Positions 1-8,395 of a stretch of 48,994 nucleotides of DNA are shown here, in pieces. The DNA comes from Chloroflexota bacterium (GTDB taxonomy: Bacteria > Chloroflexota > Anaerolineae > UBA4142 > SHND01). Below the pieces are notes generated by a model. That model worked only from the letters and a program-made list of their open reading frames with translations. It searched no databases and had not been told where the DNA came from. Position 1 is the first letter of the stretch. Each line of letters starts with the position of its first letter. Location: positions 1 to 48,994 of the forward strand of contig JACQWQ010000239.1 of NCBI GenBank assembly GCA_016209205.1. The letters are read 5' to 3'. The translations under genes and the position numbers were made by a program.

Positions 1-1
1 G

Positions 2-391
2 ACCATCGGACCCGACCTCACCTTCAATGGCGGCACGTATGACGCGTTCGTCGCGAAGGTGGCAGAGATATGCGCAGTGAGCAAGCCCAGACTACTTTCG
101 CCGGAGAACGGCGCGCCAGTCACCGCACAAAGAGTCTCACTCAAATGGAAAGCCGCCAAGTGCGCCGAATGGTACAACGTCGTCGTGACACGCGATTCAC
201 CCAAGGGGCGAACGGTGTATCAGGAATCGAATCTCACCACGCGCCAAGTCAAGACCAAGAAACTGGCGCGCGGCAAGACGTACTTTTGGCAAGTGGAGGC
301 GTGCAATGCGGTTGGCTGCACTCTATCCAAGAGGTGGAAGTTCACCATCAGCGCGACGGCGGCGACCGAAGCGTTGAACCGCGACGATTAG
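2..391 (+). CDS. SBBP-repeat / FnIII-like secreted protein, C-terminal part
   Basis: The reading frame is open from base 2 to the TAG at 389-391, so only the last 129 residues are visible and the start lies outside the window. The first visible residues (TFNGGTYDAFVAKV) match the end of an SBBP beta-propeller repeat. They are followed by a roughly 85-residue fibronectin type III-like domain with the typical 'LLSPENG' opening and 'YFWQVEACN' strand. Proteins of this kind are extracellular or surface-anchored and of unknown binding partner. The gene ends in a short acidic tail. No terminator was recognised directly after it; the gap is filled with repeats. The family call is from motifs only. 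Confidence 0.7.
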   Translation, partial: TIGPDLTFNGGTYDAFVAKVAEICAVSKPRLLSPENGAPVTAQRVSLKWKAAKCAEWYNVVVTRDSPKGRTVYQESNLTTRQVKTKKLARGKTYFWQVEACNAVGCTLSKRWKFTISATAATEALNRDD

Positions 392-429
392 ATGCTCGCG
401 GGTTCATTCGCGCTGGCGCGGGGAATGAG

Positions 430-526
430 TGACACGTGACCAGACAGTGGCGAGTAACGAGTGGCGAGTTCTAACTTCCAATTTCCAATTTCCAACTTCC
501 AACCTCCAACCTCCAATTTTCGATTG
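430..526. repeat. Degenerate short repeats and heptanucleotide array
   Basis: The gap after the first gene begins with words such as GTGGCGAGT (about 446-468). It continues as an array of the heptamer TTCCAAT and its variants TTCCAAC/CTCCAAC (about 469-522). The same heptamer family lies inside the YfhO-flippase gene at 7012-7198. The style resembles the short tandemly repeated repetitive (STRR) sequences described in cyanobacteria. Confidence 0.75.
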
Positions 527-530
527 TTCT

Positions 531-559
531 TTGCGTCACAGCTGAACCTGTGATAGAAT
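531..559 (+). promoter_or_regulatory. Predicted sigma70-type promoter upstream of hppA
   Basis: TTGCGT (531-536), a 17-base spacer and TAGAAT (554-559) form a plausible housekeeping promoter. Transcription would start near 566, giving a leader of about 350 bases before the hppA start at 916. The leader holds a terminator-like hairpin and a MITE-like element. Confidence 0.5.
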
Positions 560-616
560 CGGCAATCGTTGTGCGCTGGAAATGCTCGCCCTTTTGTTTC
601 CGGCGGACCGAACACT

Positions 617-667
617 AACGCATCGTCGCGCCGTGTCCTTCTCAAGGCGCGGCGTGACGTTTTTTTT
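617..667 (+). terminator. Terminator-like hairpin inside the hppA leader
   Basis: Bases 624-632 pair with 646-654 (nine pairs, one G-U). After a 3x3 internal loop, 617-620 pair with 658-661, and a run of T follows to 667. This has the form of an intrinsic terminator about 100 bases after the predicted start site. It could end a small RNA or act as an attenuator for hppA. No known riboswitch class was recognised. Confidence 0.5.
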
Positions 668-726
668 GCACCAAAATTCTTTTTCTCACGCGCTGCCCGT
701 GTGAGGCCGGCTGCGTTCGCGCCGAT

Positions 727-852
727 TAGAGCGGATTCCGAATTGATTGGTGGTGTCAGCGTAGGGGCGACGGCTTGTCCTCGCCCATTCCAGTTGGGCA
801 ACCACAAGGGATTGCCCCTACCATCCCACAAACGAATCAGGAATTCGCTCTA
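727..852. mobile_element. 126-bp MITE-like element, copy 1
   Basis: The element runs from TAGAGCG to CGCTCTA. It has imperfect terminal inverted repeats of about 18 bases and a second internal inverted pair (GTAGGGGC / GCCCCTAC). Copy 2 at 24224-24349 is identical over all 126 bases by eye. The ends fit GAGCG...CGCTC flanked by a TA duplication, as expected for elements moved by IS630/Tc1-mariner transposases. It carries no gene. It lies in the hppA leader and extends the hppA frame upstream artificially to a TTG at 775. Confidence 0.75.
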
Positions 853-915
853 GGACAACGTTTTCTGCAGTACAAGTCGCTGATTGATTTGTACACTGCG
901 AAAGGAGTTTGTGGA

Positions 916-3105
916 ATGGATTCGATCTGGATTTCGATCATCCCCATATCCGGAGTTTTGGGGGTTGCCTTTGTCGCCTATTTGGCGTGGGATGTCTTGC
1001 GCCGCGACGAAGGCACACCAGCAATGAAAGCCGTCGCCGATACAATCTATGAAGGCGCGATTGCATTCATTCGCCGGCAATATGCCACGATTGCCGCCCT
1101 CGCTATCGTCGTTGCCATCGTCATTGCGTTTCTCGTTTCCCAAGAACAAATTACCGAAACGCCCGTGCGCGGGTTCGACCTCGCGCTCAAGACCGGCGTC
1201 GCGTTCCTGGTTGGGGCAGCAGCCAGCGCGTTGAGCGGCATCATCGGGATGTATGTCGCGGTGCGCTCGAACGTGCGCGTCGCCAGCGCGGCGCGTTCGG
1301 GTGTGGCGCAGGCGTTGAATGTGGCGCTGCGCGGCGGCGCGGTCAGCGGTTTCCTCGTCGTCGGGCTTTCGCTCATCGGCGTCGCGGTGATGTTTTGGTT
1401 GTACGACGGATTCAATCAGCCCGAAATCGCGCCCTTTTTGATCGTCGGCATGGGCTTTGGCGCGAGCTTTGTCGCGTTGTTTGCGCAGCTCGGCGGTGGG
1501 ATTTACACCAAAGCGGCGGACGTGGGCGCCGACCTTGTAGGCAAAGTGGAAGCGGGCATTCCCGAAGATGATCCGCGCAATGCAGCCGTCGTCGCCGATC
1601 TCGTCGGCGATAACGTCGGCGACTGCGCGGGCCGCGGCGCGGACCTGTTCGAGTCCACCGTCGCCGAAAATATCGGCGCGATGATTTTGGGCGTCGCGAT
1701 TGCTGCCGTGACCAGGAATCCGGTGTGGATTTTCTTTCCACTCATCATTCGTTCTTTCGGTCTGATCATTTCGATCATCGGCGTCGTCGCCACGACAAGT
1801 CTCCCCGGCGTCAAATACAAAGAGGGTGAAGAACCGACGAACGCGTTGTATCGCGGTTTCGCCGTCGCGATCATCCTGTGCGCCATCGTGCTCGCCATCG
1901 TGGCGAATCAACTGCTCGGCAATTGGTGGTTTGTGTTAGCCGGCTTTATCGGTTTGTTGAACAGCGTCGCGTTCGTCCTCATCACGATGTATTACACCGA
2001 AGGACGCTTTCGCCCTGTGCGCAGTATCGTGCAAGCCAGTTTGCGCGGCACGGGTCCGAATATCATCAGCGGTTTCGCGGTCGGTTTGGAAAACACCGCG
2101 CTGCCCGTCATTTCGGTCGGCGTCGCGTTAATCGGCTCGTACTGGTGCGGCACGCAAGCTGCGGTTGCGTTAGGCATCGAGCCGTACGTTGCGGGAGTGT
2201 ATGCGACGGCGGTCGCGACGATGGGCATGTTGATGACCGCCGCGTTCATTCTCGCGATGGACACGTTCGGACCGATTGTGGACAATGCGGGCGGGATCGT
2301 CGAAATGTCGGGCGCACCCGAAGCCGTGCGCAAGGGCACCGACGCGTTGGACGCCGCAGGCAACACAACCAAAGCATTGACGAAAGGATATGCCATCGGT
2401 TCGGCGGCGCTCGCGGCGTTCTTGCTCTTTAGCGCGTATCTCGACAAAGTGGCGCTGGTCAAACAGGTAACGCAAGGCATTTTGCCGACTTCGCCAGAAG
2501 GGCTGCGCATCTTTGCGGAATCGCACGTTGTCAATCTTGGCAAGGTCGAGGTCTTTGTCGGGGCGATGCTGGGCGCGATGTTGATTTTCCTGTTTAGTTC
2601 ATTGGCGATTCGCGCGGTCGGCGCGACGGCAGAAAAAATTATCGAGGAGACGCGCCGTCAATTCCGCGAAGATCCGGGCATCATGGCAGGTACGAGCAAA
2701 CCGGATTACGCGCGCGCGGTGGATATTACCGCGCGCGGCGCACTGCGCTCGATGATTCTACCCGGCGTGCTCGCGGTGGGCGCGCCGATTCTGATTGGGG
2801 TGCTGTTGCGTTGGGAAGCCGAAGCAGGATTGTTGATGGTCGGCACCATCGCGGGGATTATTCTCGCGACGGTGTTGAACAACAGCGGCGGCGCGTGGGA
2901 CAATGCCAAGAAATGGATCGAAGCGGAAGGCGTGCTCAATCCAGCCACCAAACAACTGGAAAAGAAACGCAGTGAGGCGCATAAAGCATCGGTCGTCGGC
3001 GACACGGTCGGCGATCCGTTCAAAGATACGGCGGGGCCCTCGATTCACGTGTTGATCAAATTGCTCGCGACGATTACGTTGGTGCTGGCGCCGTTGTTTA
3101 TTTAA
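916..3105 (+). CDS. hppA: Membrane-bound proton-translocating pyrophosphatase
   Basis: HppA hydrolyses pyrophosphate and pumps protons (or sodium) across the cytoplasmic membrane. The 729-residue protein shows the family signature: the DVGADLVGKVE pyrophosphate site near residue 202, the DNVGDCAGRGADLFES segment near 232-247, and a C-terminal VGDTVGDPFKDTAGPS segment, with many hydrophobic helices. Lys486 in GNTTKALTKG, with Thr three residues later, is the pattern of K+-independent H+-pumping enzymes (K+-dependent ones have Ala). The ATG at 916 has AAAGGAG at 901-907. The frame is open upstream to 775, but that part is MITE sequence. It is probably a single-gene unit, with its own promoter and a strong terminator after the stop. 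Confidence 0.95.
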   Translation: MDSIWISIIPISGVLGVAFVAYLAWDVLRRDEGTPAMKAVADTIYEGAIAFIRRQYATIAALAIVVAIVIAFLVSQEQITETPVRGFDLALKTGVAFLVGAAASALSGIIGMYVAVRSNVRVASAARSGVAQALNVALRGGAVSGFLVVGLSLIGVAVMFWLYDGFNQPEIAPFLIVGMGFGASFVALFAQLGGGIYTKAADVGADLVGKVEAGIPEDDPRNAAVVADLVGDNVGDCAGRGADLFESTVAENIGAMILGVAIAAVTRNPVWIFFPLIIRSFGLIISIIGVVATTSLPGVKYKEGEEPTNALYRGFAVAIILCAIVLAIVANQLLGNWWFVLAGFIGLLNSVAFVLITMYYTEGRFRPVRSIVQASLRGTGPNIISGFAVGLENTALPVISVGVALIGSYWCGTQAAVALGIEPYVAGVYATAVATMGMLMTAAFILAMDTFGPIVDNAGGIVEMSGAPEAVRKGTDALDAAGNTTKALTKGYAIGSAALAAFLLFSAYLDKVALVKQVTQGILPTSPEGLRIFAESHVVNLGKVEVFVGAMLGAMLIFLFSSLAIRAVGATAEKIIEETRRQFREDPGIMAGTSKPDYARAVDITARGALRSMILPGVLAVGAPILIGVLLRWEAEAGLLMVGTIAGIILATVLNNSGGAWDNAKKWIEAEGVLNPATKQLEKKRSEAHKASVVGDTVGDPFKDTAGPSIHVLIKLLATITLVLAPLFI

Positions 3106-3114
3106 GGTCAAACG

Positions 3115-3148
3115 AGGGGCGTTCCAAAAACGCCCCTTTCTTGTTTGT
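3115..3148 (+). terminator. Intrinsic terminator of hppA
   Basis: GGGGCGTT (3116-3123) pairs with AACGCCCC (3129-3136) around a five-base loop, followed by a T-rich tract. It begins about ten bases after the hppA stop codon. Confidence 0.85.
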
Positions 3149-3158
3149 TTTCAAACCC

Positions 3159-3201
3159 GGTTCAAACCTGTGAGGTCTCCGAGACCTCACAGGTTTGAAC
3201 C
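3159..3201. repeat. Perfect 21-bp-arm palindrome (TTCAAACCTGTGAGGTC family)
   Basis: Arms 3159-3179 and 3181-3201 are perfect reverse complements around a single base. A related, less perfect copy lies at 14892-14943. It is a dispersed intergenic palindrome with no coding content. Confidence 0.8.
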
Positions 3202-3214
3202 AGTTAATACCCCG

Positions 3215-3244
3215 TTGACAAGCGAAAAATAAGCATGGTATAGT
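3215..3244 (+). promoter_or_regulatory. Strong sigma70-type promoter of the RNA-binding protein gene
   Basis: Consensus TTGACA (3215-3220), an 18-base spacer and TATAGT (3239-3244) predict a start near 3251, about 350 bases before the coding start at 3598. Confidence 0.65.
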
Positions 3245-3250
3245 TTCAGT

Positions 3251-3597
3251 CACACGAGGACTGTTGAGCTGTATTGTCCCCCATTTAGGCCAAAACAAAA
3301 TAGTGCAGACTTGCCCGCAGGTACCCGCCCTGCGGAACGTATCGCGTTTTTCAGACCGGTCGATCCCTTCGAGGCAACTCTGGTTCTCCAATTCGGGTCC
3401 TTGGTGCGAGAGCAAAATTCACGAGTTGTGGTGGCATTGGGCAGCGCCGTCGGATGCCGCAGCTGGGAGAAAGGAGCCCGCGCGCGTTTTGGCGCACATC
3501 GGACCAGATTGGTAAAACAACGTTTCCGTCGTATTAGAACCCGATTCACCCCGCTTCAAGCACTCGCTTTGAGGCGCGCTCAAAGGAGAAGATCCTC
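3251..3597 (+). promoter_or_regulatory. Long structured 5' leader with a hairpin covering the RBS
   Basis: No gene was seen in this stretch. A perfect 7-bp hairpin lies at 3315-3335 (CCGCAGG / CCTGCGG). At the end of the leader, CTTTGAG (3567-3573) pairs with CTCAAAG (3579-3585). The second arm overlaps the Shine-Dalgarno sequence AAAGGAG (3582-3588) of the gene at 3598. Such a leader could control translation, for example with temperature or through binding of the protein to its own message. That role is inference. Confidence 0.45.
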
Positions 3598-3915
3598 ATG
3601 AATGGCACTCGCCCCCGACTTTATGTGGGCAATCTCCCGTATCAACTCTCGGTTGACGAGTTGAAAAATTTCTTTGCGGGCGCAGGTACCGTCACGGACG
3701 CGGCAATCATCACCGACCGCGACACCGGACGCTCCAAGGGTTTTGGCTTTGTCGAATTCGCAACCGAAGAAGATGCCTCCCGTGCGCAATCCATGTTCAA
3801 CGGCGCGCAGCTGCGCAACCGCACACTGAAAGTGGATTTGGCAAAACCACGCGAAGATAAAGGCAACGCAGCCGGCCGACGCGGCGGCGGCGGTGGTGCA
3901 AGTAAACTCGGATAA
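3598..3915 (+). CDS. RRM-domain RNA-binding protein
   Basis: A 105-residue protein with a single RNA recognition motif: RNP2 is LYVGNL (residues 8-13) and RNP1 is KGFGFVEF (47-54), both with the aromatic residues that stack on RNA bases. A short basic tail follows and ends in a glycine run (GRRGGGGGASKLG). Single-RRM proteins with Gly-rich tails are known in cyanobacteria and other bacteria, where several are cold-induced and act on RNA metabolism. The ATG at 3598 follows AAAGGAG with a nine-base gap. It stands alone between a strong promoter with a long leader and a strong terminator, which suggests regulated expression. Confidence 0.9.
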   Translation: MNGTRPRLYVGNLPYQLSVDELKNFFAGAGTVTDAAIITDRDTGRSKGFGFVEFATEEDASRAQSMFNGAQLRNRTLKVDLAKPREDKGNAAGRRGGGGGASKLG

Positions 3916-3930
3916 CTCGAACTAAACTCG

Positions 3931-3963
3931 TGCTGTGCGTCACGTCGGCGCACAGCATTTTTG
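3931..3963 (+). terminator. Intrinsic terminator of the RRM protein gene
   Basis: TGCTGTGCG (3931-3939) pairs with CGCACAGCA (3949-3957), followed by five T. Confidence 0.9.
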
Positions 3964-3978
3964 TTGTACAATGGGAAT

Positions 3979-4132
3979 CAGTCATCAGTCATCAGTTGTC
4001 AGTCATCAGTTGTCAGTCATCAGTTGTCAGTCATCAGTCATCAGTTGTCAGTCATCAGTTGTCAGTCATCAGTCATCAGTTGTCAGTCATCAGTCATCGC
4101 TACTGGTCACTGATTACTGGTCACTGATCACT
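3979..4132. repeat. Heptamer array (CAGTCAT / CAGTTGT)
   Basis: Alternating heptamers CAGTCAT and CAGTTGT run from about 3979 to 4098. Degenerate units of the type ACTGGTCACTGATT follow, up to and into the 3' end of the minus-strand gene that stops at 4121. The plus-strand reading is stop-free, which creates spurious open frames here. There are no spacers, so it is not a CRISPR array. Confidence 0.85.
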
Positions 4133-7100
4133 CTTCACTTTCCCGACAAATCCCGCCACGCGTTTTGGCAGCAGGCGCTGAACCAGTAACCATTCATCGG
4201 GACCCAACGCGCCGAGCAATAACAACGCAGCGCCGTACACGAGTGTCGCCGCGAGCAACGCGAGAATGAGATTTTGCGGGACGAGCAGATACAGCACCCC
4301 GCCCATCAATAACCCCGCAACGGCGGGACGCCAGAACATGTCCAGAATCGGCAGCGGCGCGATGTGTTTCCGCAGCGCGTAATAAAACGGAATCAACAAC
4401 GCGAATTCCGAAAGCACCGTGACCAGCGCCGCGCCGCGATACGTCAATGGCGGAATCGCAATCCAGTTCGCCGCAACGTTGAATGCCAGGCCGATGAGGA
4501 AGGCGCGTGTCAAAAAGCGCTGCTCGTTCAACGCAATCAAGACGTAATGCACGACGCTGTTGATGAAACTGAACGGCAAAAAGAAAATCAACCACTGCAA
4601 GGCAATCGCGGAATCGGGAAGGTATGCCGCGCCCGCAAAAATCAAAATCAACGGCTCGGTAATAAACACGGTCGCCACAGTGATCGGCACCGCAATCCAC
4701 ACTAACAGTTTCACCGACATGATCAACGCGCGTTGCATCGCCTCAGTCGAACTCGTCGAGAGCCGCGAGAGCATGGGAAAAATGGCGAGCGTAAATTTGG
4801 ACGGAATGAAATTCAAGGCGTTGACAAACTTGTATGCCGCGTTGTAGTAACCGAGCACCGTTGGGCTGGTCAAAGGAAGGAGCAAGAATACGTCAATCTT
4901 GAAAAATAGATTGGCGAGCAGATTGTTCATCATCAAGGGAAACGATTCAAAAAACATCCAGCGCGCGAGTTTGCGATCAAACGCGAAATGCGGTTTGAAC
5001 AACAAGCGGCGCACGAGATAGAACAACACGCCCAAGGTAAACAGGTTCGTCGCAATGGAAACCCCGGCGAGTCCGACGATCCCGTAGCCAGCGAGCAGCA
5101 CCGCGATTTGTAAAACGACGCTCACCAGCGCCGTCGCAATTTCGACCGCAGTCGGATATTCAAACCGCTCGAATGCATAAAACATTCCCGACAGCGCGCC
5201 CGCGAGATTGTTGGGAAAGAGCGAGACCCACAATAGCAACATCGCCCCAATCGTCGCCGCGTTCATATCGCCGGTATACGTATAAAAGGCGATCACTCCG
5301 GCGAGCAACACAATCGAGAGCAACGTTAACCCCATCCGCAGCACAATTGAATTGGTGAGAAACACGTTCGCTTTGGAGCGGTCGCGTGCCACTTCACGCG
5401 TGGACAAGATGCCCAAACCGAATTCCGAAATCGCGCTGAGAAAGAACCACACCGTCACAGCAAACGCATAGCGCCCGTTGTTTTCGGGACCGAGAATGCG
5501 CAGCACCACCAACGCGAGCGCGAAATTGATGACTTGGATCAAGAGCGACGCGCCCATCGGCACGAGCGAGTTTTTGGCGACGGTGTGAACCTGCGAATCC
5601 CCCTCCCCTCTTTGCAGTACGAATCGCTGCCAGACCAACGCGACGAGCGCCAACAGCACCGTAATCACAGCCAGCAGCGAAAGCACTGAGCCGACGCGGA
5701 ATGCAAGCGGCGAATACTTGAAACGCACCGTGTGTTCGCCCGCCGGAACGACGACCGCGCGAAAATTTCCGTCCGCGCGATAAATCGGCGTGTCCTGCCC
5801 GTCTATTTGCGCAATCCAGCCGGGGAAATAGGAATCGAACAAAATAAAATACGCTTGGTGTGGGAGCTCTACATGAGCAACGACTTCACTGCCGGTGTAT
5901 TTTTCAATGAGAACCTGCGGCAAGTCCGTACTGCGTTCCTGTAGTATCGGAGCATCGCCTTCAAGCAAAACGCGGTTATCAACCTGATTGAATGATTGCA
6001 GCGCGTCGAGTAATTCTGAGCGGTTCTGATAGACTCGCGCCCCGCCCACCAGCCAAGCGCGCGGCAGCGCCTGCTTGTTTTTGTAAATCTTGATTTCGCG
6101 GTCGTATACCAATTCATAGCCGGGATTCGGCGCGGGGCGCGTCGTCAAAATATATTTCACGCCGAGCAAGTTCAACAGCGGCGAACTCAACGGCTGATAA
6201 TCGTACAACGCCGCGATGCGGTTATACAAAAGTTCATCCTGCGGCGCGAGCAAACTCATGTACTCGACGTATTGTTTCGGAATGATCGAGTCGTACCCGC
6301 GAATGTCCTGAATCCCGAACGGCATCGCGCTGTTGGCGTTCAACACCTTTTGCCCGCGTTCGTCATACGTGGCAATGCGATACAGTGATTTGTCTTGCTG
6401 TAAAAATTGAATTGCGGGCGGCACGAACTCGGCAAGTTTCGCATCCGCACGCGGGTAAAAGCCCATCCCCGCGACAAACAAATCGAGCACCAACACAAAC
6501 AGCGCGAGCGGTTTCCACACCGCGACGCCGCGCACCTTGAAATTCGCGCGCGCAACCAACAAAACGATTCCCGCCAGCAAAACGAATGCGCCGAACAAGG
6601 CAACATTGCGCGCCTCGTACGACCAAAACGCCCGCCCCGTTTCAAACACCGGTTTCGCCAAATCCGACGCGTTGACGAACGCATCCGCGAATCGCAAAAA
6701 TACATCGCGCATGGCGAGCGACAACGCGACAACAAAAAGCGCAAGCGCCCCAACCACTATCAGGGTCACGCCAAACGCAACAACAACGCGTTTCAAATTC
6801 CCTCTCCCATTTTGGGAGAGGGTTAGGGTGAGGGTCTCGGCGCCGACGCCCGCGAGAAACGCCATCGCCAGCGTCCACGGAAAAATCCAGCGAAAAGCGG
6901 TATGCAATTGATTCCAACCGGGAAGACCATAAAAGAGGAGCGCGTAAAGCGGAGTGCCGAACGCAAACAAAAGCGAAACGATTGCGAGGATTGCGAGAAA
7001 CCAGATTGAATTCGAAATTGGAAATTGGAAATTGGAAATTGGAAATTGGAAATTGGAAATTGGAAGTTGGAAATTGGAAATTGGAAGTTGGAAGTTGGGC

Positions 7101-8395
7101 GTTCGAAATTGGAAGTTGGGCGTTGGAAATTGGAAGTTGGGCGTTGGAAATTGGAGGTTGGAAGTTGGAAATTGGAGGTTGGAAGTTGGAGGTTGGACGT
7201 AGAGACGTTCCGGTGGAACGTCTGGACTTGGATTTTGAATTTTGAATTTTAGATTTTGAATTACGGCAACGACGGCAAGCACCATCGCTAAAATTCCGAT
7301 GTATGCGCCCGCTTCCACATAATTCTTGATGCCCCAAAAGATCGTGCCCTGCGGCGCGGCGCGCCACGTGAAATCAAAAATGTCAAAATACGCGTGGTGC
7401 GTCGGATTGCCAAAAAAGTCGGGCATGAAAAAGGTGAGGATTTGGCGCGACGGCAACGCCCAGCCCGCGACATCCGCGTACGATGCCGACCCTTCACGGA
7501 AATTCAAGCGCGCCAATTCGTACAGCGGCAGAATTTGAATCGCCGCGAGCGCGAAACCCAGCACGACGATGCCCAACATCACTGCGCCTGCGCGTACGAT
7601 TCCGCGTAGATTCAGCGTGCGCGCACGGAGCGAAACATTCCTCCCCAAAATGCGCCATGCCGCGTAAAACGCGAGCACGAGCAAAATATAGTACGAAACC
7701 TCGACGTGTCCGGCAAGAAATTGCAGACCGACGAGGATGCCCGCGCACAGCGCGAAAAATAATGCACGTGCACCTCTGCCTTTCTCCCCTCTCCCGTTGG
7801 GAGAGGGGTCGGGGGAGAGGTTCCGCAGTGTCAATTCCGTGAACGCCAGAATTGCGGGCAGCCACGTCGCCGCGCTGACCACCATCGGAAACACTATGCT
7901 GACGACCATGAAACCGCCGAACGCGTAGATCACGCTGCTGACTGTTGCTGCAAAGGCGCGCAAGCCCAGGACGCGCGCGAGAAAATACATGGCGCACGCG
8001 GCGAGCCAATAGTGCAAAACGGCGAACACGGCGTACGCGCGCGCAAGCGGCAATACATAAAACACAATGCCGAGCGGATAAAGCGTCGCGTTCTGTCCCG
8101 CCGCGAGAAAGGGCTGCCCGGCGAGAATGTACGGATTCCAGAGCGGAATTTCACCGGCGCGCAGCGACTCGCGAATAAAAGATTTCCATGCGTAATTTTC
8201 GAGGATTAAATCGTCAAGCAGCGGATTGTAAGATTGCGTAACGCCGTTTTGTGCGGCGAACGCGTTCCACGGCGGAAAGCGATAGAGATTGTCGAACGGC
8301 GCGAGGGTTGCATCGCCGCTCAACACCGGGGCGAAAAACACAACTGCCAGTGCAAGAAAAAAGAGAATTGCAGCAAAGTCAGAGCGTTTCATCAA
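4121..8395 (-). CDS. YfhO-family membrane protein fused to a Wzx-type flippase
   Basis: One frame of 1424 residues joins two proteins that are normally separate. Residues 1 to about 930 are a YfhO-type polytopic membrane protein with the '[15 protein letters not shown]' signature near the N-terminus and a soluble beta-rich part ending in '[11 protein letters not shown]' and '[13 protein letters not shown]'; this family is linked to lipid-linked sugar transfer. From about residue 938 ([18 protein letters not shown]) a complete MOP-superfamily polysaccharide flippase of about 485 residues follows. The junction is near base 5590. Residues of about 380-460 are translated repeat DNA lying between two membrane helices, and two further palindromes are translated near residues 190-203 and 525-532. 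It overlaps the upstream mannosyltransferase by four bases (ATGA), so the two form an operon. A role in cell-surface glycan assembly and export is inferred. Confidence 0.85.
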   Translation of the reverse strand: MMKRSDFAAILFFLALAVVFFAPVLSGDATLAPFDNLYRFPPWNAFAAQNGVTQSYNPLLDDLILENYAWKSFIRESLRAGEIPLWNPYILAGQPFLAAGQNATLYPLGIVFYVLPLARAYAVFAVLHYWLAACAMYFLARVLGLRAFAATVSSVIYAFGGFMVVSIVFPMVVSAATWLPAILAFTELTLRNLSPDPSPNGRGEKGRGARALFFALCAGILVGLQFLAGHVEVSYYILLVLAFYAAWRILGRNVSLRARTLNLRGIVRAGAVMLGIVVLGFALAAIQILPLYELARLNFREGSASYADVAGWALPSRQILTFFMPDFFGNPTHHAYFDIFDFTWRAAPQGTIFWGIKNYVEAGAYIGILAMVLAVVAVIQNLKFKIQNPSPDVPPERLYVQPPTSNLQFPTSNLQFPTPNFQFPTPNFQFRTPNFQLPISNFQLPISNFQFPISNFQFPISNSIWFLAILAIVSLLFAFGTPLYALLFYGLPGWNQLHTAFRWIFPWTLAMAFLAGVGAETLTLTLSQNGRGNLKRVVVAFGVTLIVVGALALFVVALSLAMRDVFLRFADAFVNASDLAKPVFETGRAFWSYEARNVALFGAFVLLAGIVLLVARANFKVRGVAVWKPLALFVLVLDLFVAGMGFYPRADAKLAEFVPPAIQFLQQDKSLYRIATYDERGQKVLNANSAMPFGIQDIRGYDSIIPKQYVEYMSLLAPQDELLYNRIAALYDYQPLSSPLLNLLGVKYILTTRPAPNPGYELVYDREIKIYKNKQALPRAWLVGGARVYQNRSELLDALQSFNQVDNRVLLEGDAPILQERSTDLPQVLIEKYTGSEVVAHVELPHQAYFILFDSYFPGWIAQIDGQDTPIYRADGNFRAVVVPAGEHTVRFKYSPLAFRVGSVLSLLAVITVLLALVALVWQRFVLQRGEGDSQVHTVAKNSLVPMGASLLIQVINFALALVVLRILGPENNGRYAFAVTVWFFLSAISEFGLGILSTREVARDRSKANVFLTNSIVLRMGLTLLSIVLLAGVIAFYTYTGDMNAATIGAMLLLWVSLFPNNLAGALSGMFYAFERFEYPTAVEIATALVSVVLQIAVLLAGYGIVGLAGVSIATNLFTLGVLFYLVRRLLFKPHFAFDRKLARWMFFESFPLMMNNLLANLFFKIDVFLLLPLTSPTVLGYYNAAYKFVNALNFIPSKFTLAIFPMLSRLSTSSTEAMQRALIMSVKLLVWIAVPITVATVFITEPLILIFAGAAYLPDSAIALQWLIFFLPFSFINSVVHYVLIALNEQRFLTRAFLIGLAFNVAANWIAIPPLTYRGAALVTVLSEFALLIPFYYALRKHIAPLPILDMFWRPAVAGLLMGGVLYLLVPQNLILALLAATLVYGAALLLLGALGPDEWLLVQRLLPKRVAGFVGKVKSDQ
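6800..6836. repeat. CCCTCTCCC palindrome inside a coding region, copy 1
   Basis: Arms 6800-6809 and 6813-6822 (CCCTCTCCCA / TGGGAGAGGG) with a tail TTAGGGTGAGGG. On the minus strand this is translated as [10 protein letters not shown] inside the YfhO part. A related palindrome lies at 7786-7808 in the same gene. The sequence type is a common intergenic repeat in many bacterial genomes. Confidence 0.8.
7012..7264. repeat. Composite repeat block translated in frame within the YfhO gene
   Basis: Three repeat kinds are joined. First comes an array of the heptamer GGAAATT with variants GGAAGTT, GGAGGTT and GGGCGTT (about 7012-7198). Next is a palindrome with arms AGACGTTCC (7203-7211) and GGAACGTCT (7215-7223). 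Last are A/T-rich GATTTTGAA words (about 7231-7262). The minus strand reads through all of it as about 84 residues with a heptapeptide period (NFQFPIS). The block falls between two predicted membrane helices. Confidence 0.9.
7786..7825. repeat. CCCTCTCCC palindrome inside a coding region, copy 2
   Basis: Arms CCCCTCTCCC (7786-7795) and GGGAGAGGGG (7799-7808) are perfect, with a GTCGGGGGAGAGG tail. On the minus strand it is translated as [14 protein letters not shown] in the YfhO part, between membrane segments. Confidence 0.8.

Noticed and set aside
850..1911. Long open frame antisense to hppA
   Set aside because: It is a shadow of the G+C-rich hppA coding sequence. Its product is low-complexity Arg/Asp-rich with no family features.
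3251..3597. Small proteins encoded in the RRM leader (frames at 3264-3601)
   Set aside because: The frames have no ribosome binding sites, no recognisable domains and mixed composition; the stretch is better explained as a leader.
3979..4098. Possible CRISPR array
   Set aside because: The repeats are contiguous heptamers with no unique spacers, and no cas genes are present.
3930..4189. Two overlapping open frames with Ser/Val/His/Gln repeats
   Set aside because: They are translations of the CAGTCAT/CAGTTGT heptamer array, which has no stop on this strand. No ribosome binding site or domain supports them.
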